Source: Conidiobolus incongruus B7586
Lineage: Eukaryota; Entomophthoromycota; Entomophthoromycetes; Entomophthorales; Conidiobolaceae
Direction: 5' to 3'
Assembly (NCBI GenBank): GCA_000697335.1
Contig: JNEM01012004.1
Location: forward strand, 1-32,879
Length of the DNA stretch: 32,879 nt
The notes beneath the pieces were generated by a model. The model was given only the letters and a program-made list of their open reading frames with translations, did no database searches and was not told the origin of the DNA. Of the stretch, positions 22,049-32,045 are shown one piece after another; position 1 is the stretch's first letter, and each line of letters starts with the position of its first letter. A program made the translations under genes and the position numbers.

Positions 22049-22935
22049 TATTTTCTATCTAAAATTTTCCAAAATTTATTGAAATTTGAATTTATTTCAT
22101 TAAAGATAAATAAAATGATTAAAGTTTAATCGATATATATAATTGTAAAATAATTATCCAAGTTCAATTAATATATTTAATCGATTCTATTGAATTTTTA
22201 AATATTTTTCCATTTACTTTTTCAAATATAAATTCAAATTTTACAATATTGATAATTAACTACTGATTGGATATGAGCAAGGATATTCAGTTAGAGCAAT
22301 ATACAAAGTAATATAATAAATAAACCTTGAAAATGAGCATAACAACTGCAAAATCATTTGATTAGTTACTTTGGAAATTGAATGTATAGATAAATACTTT
22401 AATGTACAATTTATATAAAGCATTGTATATTAATTGATTAGTATATGACTCAACTAACATCAAATACAAAAAATATGTTATTACTTTCTTAATGATTATT
22501 TTAGTTACATTTTAATTGGACTTGTAAAATATTAGTTTAATTTTTCAAAATTTCATTAAAATAGTACTAAATCTGAAAAACTATGTATCTTGATATAGCC
22601 GTTGTTTATTATAAACATATTCAATGATTCAATCATTTAGATATTAAATTATTTTCCATATTCTTTTATTTTAGAATCATGAAATATTTGAAATTATAAA
22701 AATTCGTAACTAGGAAAATAGTAAAATATTTAATACATTAATCTTGAATTTTTCTATTTAAATTATTGAGTTTATTCAAACACCCATTGTTTTAATATTT
22801 TTTATTTTTATATTTTTATCTATTTTTTATATTTTAAATAATTGCCTTCAAATATTTTTAACATATTTCCAATATCAAAATTTATGATAAAAGAAAATAT
22901 TTTTTGCTATAATAAATTATATTGAACAAAATGAT
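22049..22935. other. AT-rich intergenic DNA between gene D and repeat copy 2
   Basis: No feature was recognised. Confidence 0.5.
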
Positions 22936-23368
22936 GGGAAATAACCTTGTCAATCACTCAAGACACTGTGATTGCCATACTGTATCGAGAAGTCACATTG
23001 GGAACACTCAGTTTTCTGAACCTGGTGGCTGTGTTCCTTTTTGCCACTGAGACATTCCTATCCATAAAAATCAACAATGAAAGCTAATATAAGATTATCA
23101 TGAATGAACTAATAAACATATCTCTTTTATCTTCATAGCAAAAGTATTCAGTCTCTAAGTTTTTCTCGTAGCACCCACAAAAGTATCGAATCGTGACGAG
23201 CGTGAGATTATTACTTTACACGAGGAACCCAAATTACAGTAAGCCGTTTGCACCTGATTTGGTGAACCCCATCAATTTCCCGTAACTTTGTGGTAATCTG
23301 TCGTTTACCACTGGTGATTCCCCGCTGAAGCACTAAAAGTCTATTTCCTCCCGCAATCCCGTTCGTCA
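22936..23368. repeat. Interspersed repeat, copy 2 (about 430 bp)
   Basis: Second copy of the repeat at 17464-17890, in the same orientation and visibly richer in G and C, so presumably closer to the original. It runs from GGGAAATAAC to GTCA. An AATCAC...GTGATT inverted pair occurs near the start. On the minus strand one frame stays open for about 50 codons (ending KRLTVIWVPRVK), but copy 1 has stops there. No terminal repeats or target duplication are clear. It may be a short mobile element or the remains of an old gene duplicated with the array. Confidence 0.6.
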
Positions 23369-23878
23369 AAAATTTTCAGTAGATGATTGATAATTGACAT
23401 CATTACTTATTATTTAAATATGATTGTTTGAGATAACGTTATTTATCATTATGATTCAATAAATGAGATATAAGTATTAAAATATATGAATAAGTAATAT
23501 AAACAAATTTAAAAGATATATTTTAAATTGTAAATTTCATTTATGATTTGATAAAGTTTTTTAGTTCAATATATTACTTTCAAATTGAGAATATATTTTG
23601 ATTAAAATATTAGTATTAAATTTCTAAAATCATAGGATATATTTTAATACTGTTAAATTTTTGATATTTTAATATAACTAAGCCCGAGTCAAGTATTACT
23701 GAAGTTTCAATAGTTTATCAATTTAAAATATCATTAAAATTGACCTTATTAATAAAAATGAGTATGAAAATTTGTAGGAGTATTTGAAAATTTCAATTTA
23801 CACAATTTGAAATGTTAATACCATTTCAAATTCGTTTGATACGAGGTTAAAGTTTGGAATATAATTTAAATGTTTTAA
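23369..23878. other. AT-rich 5' flank of gene E
   Basis: AT-rich. Near 23785-23860 it holds TTTGAAAATTTCAATTTAC and TTTGATAC words that have loose counterparts upstream of A, C and D. Confidence 0.4.
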
Positions 23879-23887
23879 TATAAAAAG
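23879..23887 (+). promoter_or_regulatory. TATA box of gene E
   Basis: TATAAAAAG, 79 bp before the ATG at 23958. Confidence 0.6.
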
Positions 23888-23957
23888 AAAATAGAATACA
23901 TTATATATACATACACAATTAATTAATCAATAATTCAAAATATTGTGATTATCAATT

Positions 23958-24398
23958 ATGAAATTCTATATTCCAGCTTGCCTTGTTTCAATTACCTTAG
24001 CCACTCCGATTCTTCAAGTAACCACTAACGATAGTTCGTTACTATCTCGACGTGGGAATACATTCGGTCAAGGAGATTCTGGAGGTAGTGTCAGCGATTC
24101 ATCGCACAACGTTGCTATCAGCTCAATAGGGGATAGTTTCATGAGCGGCGAAAACAATACATTCAACCCTATCACAAATATTATTCATGGACCTGCGAAC
24201 GATTTTTTTACACGTAGAAGTTTTTTAGAAGGAGTTGGAATATTAGGAAATGCTGGTGCTAATACTGATAGCTCAAAAACTCTCAATGTATTTACTAAGG
24301 GGAATCAGCAGCTAACAGGTCAGAATATTCAAAGTAATCCAAGTTTAACAACTGGTGGTTTGAACTCGAATGGATCTATTTTAAGAGAATTTAATTAA
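23958..24398 (+). CDS. Small secreted two-module Arg-Arg protein, family member E
   Basis: 146 aa. Signal peptide 1-16 (ITLATPILQ), which holds the only cysteine (Cys8). Arg-Arg at 31-32 (LLSRRGNTF) and 86-87 (FFTRRSFLE). This member shows the internal duplication best. Residues 47-71 (DSSHNVAI through FNP) align without gaps to 104-128 (DSSKTLNV through SNP), sharing Asp-Ser-Ser, two glycines, Asn and the closing Asn-Pro, with many conservative matches. The core is GNQQLTGQNI. The C-terminus (NGSILREFN) differs from the SITA ending of most relatives. Gene D is the closest paralogue over module 1 (FGQGD, SVSDSSHNV), so D and E form a subgroup. Function is unknown. Confidence 0.9.
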   Translation: MKFYIPACLVSITLATPILQVTTNDSSLLSRRGNTFGQGDSGGSVSDSSHNVAISSIGDSFMSGENNTFNPITNIIHGPANDFFTRRSFLEGVGILGNAGANTDSSKTLNVFTKGNQQLTGQNIQSNPSLTTGGLNSNGSILREFN

Positions 24399-25603
24399 TT
24401 TTAATAATACAACATTAAAAATACCCCAATTCAATACAATACTTGGAGTTATGAAATTTATTATAAAAATTTAATTTCAACTTTAAAATTTAAAAAATCA
24501 TATTATTTAATAATACTTTCTGATAAATATGTAAAACTTATGTTTTAATACCATAAGTTTAGTTTTATATGACAATTTAATTCAATTTAATTGAAGGAAT
24601 ATAATTCTGATAATATTTTTGAAATTTGATTGAAACTTCACTATTTAATAAAGTATTTAAATTATAAACTAAGTTCAAAAATACAATAAATTCAGTAGCA
24701 TATAAATTATCTTCATAATGAATATGAGCGATAGCATATATAATTAATTGAACCTTTAATCAGATTTCAATGGTTAAATTTTGAATAACTGTAGAAAATT
24801 TTATATTTAATTAGTTTGAATAATAATGTTTATATTTTAATATATATTTGGTGTTAGCATATTTATCTCAATATTTCAATGAATTTCAATTTTATTTTAG
24901 AATATTCGAGACTGATCAAATCTTTTGTATATAAAGAAATATATATTTCAAATAATATCAAACTAATAATATATCTATATTTAACAAACTAGAAAAAGCA
25001 TTAAAAAATTACAAATTTTAATATAATATGCTAAAAATATACACAGCAATTTCATCAACAAAATTCATTATTATTTTTTAAATATTAAAAAGTTTTAATA
25101 TTGTAAATTTCTTACTAATATCACCTTGAATTATTGATTCTTAAAATTTTTAAATTGATTATTTCTAATAAAGGAATGTTATATGTATACCAACTTTAAA
25201 GTTGGTTTAATTTATATATACAATGAGATTTTGCAAAAAAAAATAATATCAAAAATAAATATTCTTAATTATGATTGATTTATATAAAATATTTAACATT
25301 TTATTTATGTTTAAAATCAGAATTGAATCAATAATATCGTTTGACAATGCCATATTATAAATTAATATCCAAAATAATAAATTTCTCTATTAAAATTATC
25401 ATTATTTATTAATTTGAAACGAAGTCACAATTAAATTTTAATAGATTTTCAGGAATCAAATTACAGAATGTTGAATTTGGAATAAAATTTTGTTTCAGAA
25501 AAAATTGATCTGAAATTGAGAAATTTTAATTAATCATGTATCATATTTGAGATCCATTTTGTATCAAGGGAAAATTAATATGATGATAGCTATTATCAAA
25601 GGG
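24399..25603. other. AT-rich intergenic DNA between E and F
   Basis: About 1.2 kb without a recognisable gene. A short perfect inverted repeat (ACCAACTTTAAAGTTGGT) occurs at about 25189-25206 and could be a hairpin or a protein-binding palindrome. Confidence 0.5.
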
Positions 25604-25612
25604 TATAAAAAG
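25604..25612 (+). promoter_or_regulatory. TATA box of gene F
   Basis: TATAAAAAG, 71 bp before the ATG at 25675. Confidence 0.6.
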
Positions 25613-25674
25613 ATTGTGGTGCAATGTAATATTAATATCATCAAATATTGAGTTAATAATCAAATCAAAATAAA

Positions 25675-26109
25675 ATGAAATTCTTACTCGTTGCATTATT
25701 CACCTCTGCTACTTTAGCTGCCCCTGCCTTCCAAGTCATTAGCAATGGTGGAAGCGTTTTAGCTCGTCGTGGTAACCAAGTTGGAGGAGGAGACCGTGGA
25801 GGTACAGTGCATGACGAATCAAAATCAGTAGCTGTTGATGCCCATGGGGATTCAATGTTCTCGGGAACGGGTAACATTTTAACATCAGTAAACAATGTGT
25901 TCGGTGGAGATACCAAAGATGCTCTATTGTCTCGTAGAGGTCTCCTTCAAGGTATTGGTATTATCGGTAATGGTAATTCTAACCAAGATAGCTCTAAGAA
26001 TGACAACGTCATCTCTGGAGGCGACCAACAATTATCTGGTCAGCATATTAGCAATAATCCAGTCTTAACTGTTGGCGGTACTACAACTGACCAACATATT
26101 TCAGGCTAA
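25675..26109 (+). CDS. Small secreted two-module Arg-Arg protein, family member F
   Basis: 144 aa. Signal peptide 1-16 (ATLAAPAFQ). Arg-Arg at 31-32 (VLARRGNQ) and 87-88 (LLSRRGLLQ). Module 1 carries GGGDRGG, VAVDAHGDSMFSGTGN and NNVFGG. Module 2 carries GIGIIGNGNSNQDSS, SGGDQQLSG and QHISNNPV. It groups with G and H, but its module 2 has QHIS in place of QNIS, a variant shared only with gene A. The otherwise constant GNQQ reads GDQQ. There is no cysteine. The coding sequence is far richer in G and C than its flanks. A minus-strand open frame over the first half is a composition shadow. Function is unknown. Confidence 0.9.
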   Translation: MKFLLVALFTSATLAAPAFQVISNGGSVLARRGNQVGGGDRGGTVHDESKSVAVDAHGDSMFSGTGNILTSVNNVFGGDTKDALLSRRGLLQGIGIIGNGNSNQDSSKNDNVISGGDQQLSGQHISNNPVLTVGGTTTDQHISG

Positions 26110-27015
26110 TAGTGGAATCGTATCACATCAAATTTTTTCTTAGTCAAACATTTGTAACATATAAAAACCATTAATAAAAATCAATCAATATTGTCATAAA
26201 TTTCCCTACTTTAGCCTAATTTTATAATAAAATTAATAATTAAATGGTAGAATATATCTAATACATTCTATAGAGAATTTTTTAAATGTATGATATTTAT
26301 GAAATAGTTTAAATATAAAATAAACTATTCAGAGATAAGTTTAATGACACATAAGGATACAAATATAGTTTATTGATTATATAATTTTCTATTACTACTT
26401 AAGGTATTTTATAATTGCAAAATATTTAATAAACAATCAGAGAAAATTAATACTAAATATATTATAGAACAGCGATATTATTTATCTTGATTTTTTACAA
26501 AAACCTATTGAAAGAGCAAATTGAACTTGATGGATATGGGGTATAATAGATGAAATAAAAAATATTTTTTACTTTTACATTTCAAGAAAATAAATATAAT
26601 AATTAAAATAAATTGATATATATATATTAATGCCAAATAATGACAGGATAGTATTAATATTTTCATTTTTGTGATATTAAAAACGAAATGAAATAAATAA
26701 CTAATATTGGAGTGATGTTTGTAATTTGCTATATATCAGATCATCAAATTATTAATTCTACATTTGCTAATATCTACAATTAAAAATAAACAACCTCGAG
26801 AATAAATCGAACCTTCATATATATTATCGAGGCTTAGACTAAAAGAAATGTTTGATTTGAAGATCATCAGCATGAATTAATTATAAATCAATTCTATAAG
26901 TAAATATTTATTGAATAAGTTGATGGCCATTTGCTTCAAATTTTGGGGCTAATAAAAAAATATGTTAATTTAAAGAGTTTGAAATTGATATAAATGGACA
27001 GATGGAGTTCATCAG
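26110..27015. other. AT-rich intergenic DNA between F and G
   Basis: About 0.9 kb. No feature was recognised. Confidence 0.5.
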
Positions 27016-27023
27016 TATAAAAT
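27016..27023 (+). promoter_or_regulatory. TATA box of gene G
   Basis: TATAAAAT, 50 bp before the ATG at 27066. This is the shortest spacing in the family. Confidence 0.5.
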
Positions 27024-27065
27024 ATCAATTATTTTGATAATAAAATACATAAATATTGTTTAAAA

Positions 27066-27500
27066 ATGAAATTCTTATTGGTTACTTTATTCACCTCCAT
27101 TACTTTAGCCGCTCCTGCCTTCCAAGTCATTAGTAATGGTGGAAGCGTTTTAGCTCGTCGTGGTAACCAAGTTGGAGGAGGAGATCGAGGTGGTGAAGTG
27201 AAGGATCAATCATCATCTGTAGCTGTTGACGCCCATGGGGATTCAATGTTCTCCGGAGCTGGTAACGTCTTAAACTCTGTAAATAATATTTTCGGTGGGG
27301 ATGCCAAAGATGCTCTATTATCTCGTAGAGGTCTCCTTCAAGGTATTGGTATCATCGGTAATGGTAATTCTAACCAAGATAGCTCTAAGAATGACAACGT
27401 CATCTCTGGAGGCAACCAACAATTATCTGGTCAGAACATTAGCAACAATCCAGTATTAACTGTTGGTGGTACTAAAACTGATCAATCAATAACCGCTTAA
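27066..27500 (+). CDS. Small secreted two-module Arg-Arg protein, family member G
   Basis: 144 aa. Signal peptide 1-16 (ITLAAPAFQ). Arg-Arg at 31-32 and 87-88. Module 1 runs from GNQVGGGDRGG to about NNIFGG. Module 2 runs from GLLQGIGIIGNG to SITA and carries SGGNQQLSGQNISNNPV. Asp47 and Asp105 anchor the gapless alignment of the two modules. There is no cysteine. The product differs from that of gene H at one residue only (Val6 against Ile6, in the signal peptide), so the mature proteins are identical. The DNA is identical over 406 consecutive bases (27082-27487), while the 5' and 3' flanks are unrelated. This points to gene conversion, or to very recent copying of the coding part alone. Confidence 0.92.
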   Translation: MKFLLVTLFTSITLAAPAFQVISNGGSVLARRGNQVGGGDRGGEVKDQSSSVAVDAHGDSMFSGAGNVLNSVNNIFGGDAKDALLSRRGLLQGIGIIGNGNSNQDSSKNDNVISGGNQQLSGQNISNNPVLTVGGTKTDQSITA

Positions 27501-30220
27501 AATCATTTTCATTATTCAAAAAATTCATTAACGAACTTATTTCAATAAAATAATAAAAGTATATTTGTTTTTCAATCTTTTATTGCCATCATATATTTAT
27601 ATTAATGCTATATAATATATCTCTATACTATTCGTTGAATTATTAAAATGCAATAATTAATTTCAAATCATTTTCTATGATAATTTAATGGTTTTGTGAA
27701 TATATTACCCTATTAAACATATATATTATGGTGCGAATTTAAAATAAGTGGCAGGTTTAAATGTAAATACACAATATCTCTGATGAATTTAACAATTATA
27801 TAACTTCTTATATATCTGAGAGCTTGGTTTAAAAAATTTTTCTAACAAATAATTTACACATATAAAATTAATATATTAATATTAACTTGATCTAGGTTGA
27901 GAAGAAATATCATTAAATATAACATTATCCAAATCATCTTTAAACAAGTATTTTAAATTCAGTAATAATCTTTGGTATACAAATACTATTTAATAAAAAT
28001 TAATAAAGAATTAAACTTTAAAATTATATAAATTAATATTTGTCCTTTGTATAATATAATAATATAATCAACCTATTTGTTAAATTCTTGATATATATAA
28101 TATCCCTAATATATAAATTTAACAAATTGAAGGTGTTTGATTCAGTTAAATTCTCAAAATATTTTTTCTTGACTCTTATTTTATAATGATAACTAGCCCT
28201 TTATACTTTCTATATAATATTTTCAATATATAGTGATTAATATTTTATAATTTAATATATTATATATTTCTTATAATAACATAAGTATACCGAATAAAAC
28301 AATTTATCATAATAAATAGAATGTATTTTATATTAATATACTAACCTAATAAATAAGAATTAATAATATATAACTTTCAAAATTATTTTTGATAAAACCT
28401 TGAAACTTGTATTGCATAAACTTTGCATTTGTTTTTAAATCCAATAATATTTAATTTTCATTTATTTATAAAAAACGATTTTTCTATTTAAAATTATATA
28501 TTTTATAATATTCTTAATATAATAATAACTATAATAAATGAAGCTATTCAATTTTAAAACTAAACATTATCATGAATCTTGAATAATATTCAGTTCATTT
28601 AATTATTATTTGATAATTGAGAAAACTTCAATATAACTTTGAAAAAATTATTTTAAAAATCATATAATTCATATTTTTGAAATTTTATAATTTTTGTCCT
28701 AATATTTCTTAACCATTGTCTTTATATTAATAAATTTATTATAATATATTAAACTTATATTTGATTAATATCTGAATTATCAATTTTTTTTCTTATAAAT
28801 AAAGAAAATATAATCAAAACTAAAAAAGTTTATAACTTTTTTTATTTAATAATAGATATATAATTATACAAATAGTTATCTTTGAATATTTTTATTAAAT
28901 ATTATATTACTATAAGGAATATAGAATAATTAAATCATTATTATCCAAAAATAAATATGTTTTTGCTTAAATTTAATTTTTTGAGTTATTATAATTATTC
29001 AAAATTTAAAACTTATTTTCAGAATAATATATATAAGTATATACCATATTTGATTAAATAAAAGTTTATAAGATATATATTATTCAATAATTATATCATC
29101 AAAAACTAATATTAGTTTAATGTTTTTTATTTTAATTCAATCAAAACTTTGATGGTTTTGAAAATATCAAATATTTAATTATATTTATATATTAACTTTT
29201 ATTTGATAAATATCTGATTTAATATGCATCCATATATTACTTATTCATAATTTATAATTATTTGATAATATAGCAAAATATCTTAATTTGGCATATAACC
29301 AATTTGGAATCAGTTGAAAAAATATTAATATCCACAAATAATAATTAGTTCAAAAGAATATATATTGGATAAACTTAACTAAAATGATATCAATTTAATC
29401 TTTTCTAATTCTCAACTCATAATATTGATTAATAATAAATTTATCTCAATGTTTAAATTCATATATAATCATAACAAAGACCAATATACCAGTTATTTAC
29501 CCTATCTGTTGTTTAATTCATTATATCCTATCAGATTTATTGAACTAAATTAGACAAATAATCACCAAACTAAAGTATTAAAATATATTCATTTAATAAA
29601 TTCAATTAAATTTATATTTATTTTGATAATTTTTAATCAAATAAATATTTATATATTGGGAATAAATTGAGCAATATTAAATAATAAATTAAATTAATTG
29701 TATTTATAATACACTTATTAATTCTTATATATGATAAATATTAACTTTCAATAAGTCTATATGAACAATATTGATCCCTACGATCAAAATGATAATTTTC
29801 TATATAATAAATTGGAAATATAAATTAAAATTTATAAAGTTTAGCAATTTAAAAATATATACTGGCGGCATTTTACTCGAATTTTCATTTTATTATATTA
29901 TTCAAAACTTAAATATATAGAAATGAATATTTTCAATTATTATGGAAATATTTAATTCTATAATAAAATTATCAGATATTTTAATTAGTTATTCCGTTAT
30001 TTTAGGCTCATTGTATAATTCTACAATAGTTAAAAATTAGAGTATTAAGATATCTAATTAAAGTAGACAATTTTAATTAAATTCAATTATTTTTTTATAA
30101 TCTAAGATAATTTTATCCATTGAAATTTATCAAAAATGAAGAAATTTAATATCATTTAATTGTTACCAATCAATCTGTAAGGCTGATTGTAGTTTCAAAA
30201 TTGCTTATTGAGAGTTAACA
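27501..30220. other. Long AT-rich gap between G and H
   Basis: About 2.7 kb, the longest gap in the array and extremely AT-rich. No coding relic, tRNA or copy of the 430-bp repeat was recognised. Confidence 0.55.
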
Positions 30221-30232
30221 TATATATATAAT
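30221..30232 (+). promoter_or_regulatory. TATA-like region of gene H
   Basis: TATATATATAAT ends 66 bp before the ATG at 30299. It differs from the TATAAAAT box of the near-identical gene G, so the two copies have separate promoters. Confidence 0.4.
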
Positions 30233-30298
30233 GAGCGTTGTTATTTTTCTATTAATTATTGATACTTGGAACTATAATATATTATACACTATATTAAA

Positions 30299-30733
30299 AT
30301 GAAATTTTTATTAATTACTTTATTCACCTCCATTACTTTAGCCGCTCCTGCCTTCCAAGTCATTAGTAATGGTGGAAGCGTTTTAGCTCGTCGTGGTAAC
30401 CAAGTTGGAGGAGGAGATCGAGGTGGTGAAGTGAAGGATCAATCATCATCTGTAGCTGTTGACGCCCATGGGGATTCAATGTTCTCCGGAGCTGGTAACG
30501 TCTTAAACTCTGTAAATAATATTTTCGGTGGGGATGCCAAAGATGCTCTATTATCTCGTAGAGGTCTCCTTCAAGGTATTGGTATCATCGGTAATGGTAA
30601 TTCTAACCAAGATAGCTCTAAGAATGACAACGTCATCTCTGGAGGCAACCAACAATTATCTGGTCAGAACATTAGCAACAATCCAGTATTAACTGTTGGT
30701 GGTACTAAAACTGATCAATCGATTACCGCTTAA
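30299..30733 (+). CDS. Small secreted two-module Arg-Arg protein, family member H
   Basis: 144 aa. After signal-peptide removal it is identical to gene G: same Arg-Arg sites (31-32, 87-88), same two modules, same SITA end. Against G the coding DNA has three base differences in the first six codons and two in codons 141-142, and none between. Promoter and 3' flank share nothing obvious with G. The copy therefore adds dose, or a different expression pattern, rather than a new product. There is no cysteine. Function is unknown. Confidence 0.92.
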   Translation: MKFLLITLFTSITLAAPAFQVISNGGSVLARRGNQVGGGDRGGEVKDQSSSVAVDAHGDSMFSGAGNVLNSVNNIFGGDAKDALLSRRGLLQGIGIIGNGNSNQDSSKNDNVISGGNQQLSGQNISNNPVLTVGGTKTDQSITA

Positions 30734-31065
30734 ACAATTATCAAAAATAAATTTTTTGGATCATTCATTTACATTAATATCACTAAAAATCACATTAAAA
30801 CCAATTTAACTTTCAATTATTATTTAAATGTATTAATATATATTTAAAGCTTAACAAATTTTGACTAAACATTGTTTATTGTAAAATTAAGTATAAAATT
30901 AAAAACGATCAATATTATTCAAATTGAATATATTACTTATAAAAAGTTGTGTGGTTTAATAGAGCTATGATGTGACAAATATTTATTATTTGTAACTCCC
31001 TATCATTTTCATATCCAACATTGATTAGCAGGTTTAAATTGGAATTATGATTTCGATTGATTTAA
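30734..31065. other. AT-rich 3' flank of gene H
   Basis: No feature was recognised before the possible coding relic. Confidence 0.45.
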
Positions 31066-32045
31066 AAATGATTGAAACAAAGATAACTATTGAGGTTGTC
31101 AAATAATTTGATAAATTTGTATAGTATTCCACGAGAATCTTTATTATTGAAAAAATCTTATTCTAATATTAGTAAATATAAATTTAATATGTTTATTATT
31201 GAAAAGAACTGTTTATATTTGAAAATTTGGGGTGGAAATTATTGATCAAATAGCGATAACATAATATAGTCTAGATCAATTATAATTGATATATTTAGTA
31301 CCAGTTTCAAATTTCTATTCAGGTGTATCAATTTCTGATAAACTTGATCAATTCCTCATTCAACTTGATATGAAAGTAAGAGATTGTGCTATCACTGATC
31401 CACGTAAATAATATAACAGGGATGGTATATAGAGTAATAATTATTGCGATAAGGATATGGGAAATATATAATGATGAAGAATGGGAATAGAAGACTTAAA
31501 ATAAATATTACTATAATTAACATCAAAAATCTTATATCTGTATTTTTAAAATTCTATAATCATGGTTTGCTAAATCACTCTATAAAACAATGAAACTATC
31601 GATCACATTGGCAAATCGATTTGATTCTTAGAAAATATTATTAACTATCTTTCTAACAAATTCATCAATAAAGTGGTGATTACATGCCTAGAATGTTTGA
31701 AAGACTTTTTCAGCTTAGGGAAACTCAAATAATTTGATGATATTAACTGTATGTTTGATTCAACTTTGTTCAGGATTGTCAGTAAATACTTCCTTTCAAA
31801 GACTAATATTTGGATAGACATCTAACAGGTAGAAATTAGAGGTTTTTCTACCACATCTCTAACAAACTCATTAATATAGCTAGTTATGATTTCATTGAGA
31901 CCAGATCCACCAAACTAATATCAATGACAACAACCTCTTATTTTGAATATATCTTAGTTAAAAAGAAATGGCTTTACCAACATTTTAAATACAGATGTTT
32001 TCTTAATCTTATTCATTTCTATGATTCGAAGTAAATGTTAACCAT
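31066..32045 (+). pseudogene. Possible decayed leucine-rich coding region, product unknown
   Basis: This stretch is less AT-rich than its surroundings, and one plus-strand frame stays readable with only occasional stops. Readable pieces include SDKLDQFLIQLDMKVRDC (about 31333-31386), FINKVVITCLECLKDFFSLG and FDDINCMFDSTLFRIVSKYF. Two related segments about 206 bp apart, TTCTAACAAATTCATCAATA (31651-31670) and TCTAACAAACTCATTAATAT (31858-31877), translate to similar LTNS-I words in different registers, as a decayed leucine-rich repeat protein would show. F-box/LRR proteins are one possibility, but no F-box is clear. Ends are approximate. It could also be a chance readable region. Confidence 0.3.

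Noticed and set aside
22990-23060. tRNA-like A-box and B-box words on the minus strand of repeat copy 2 (SINE idea)
   Set aside because: The words CTCAGTGGCA and GGTTCAGAA are about 30 bases apart, but they lie far from the 5' end of the repeat, match copy 1 poorly, and no tail is seen.
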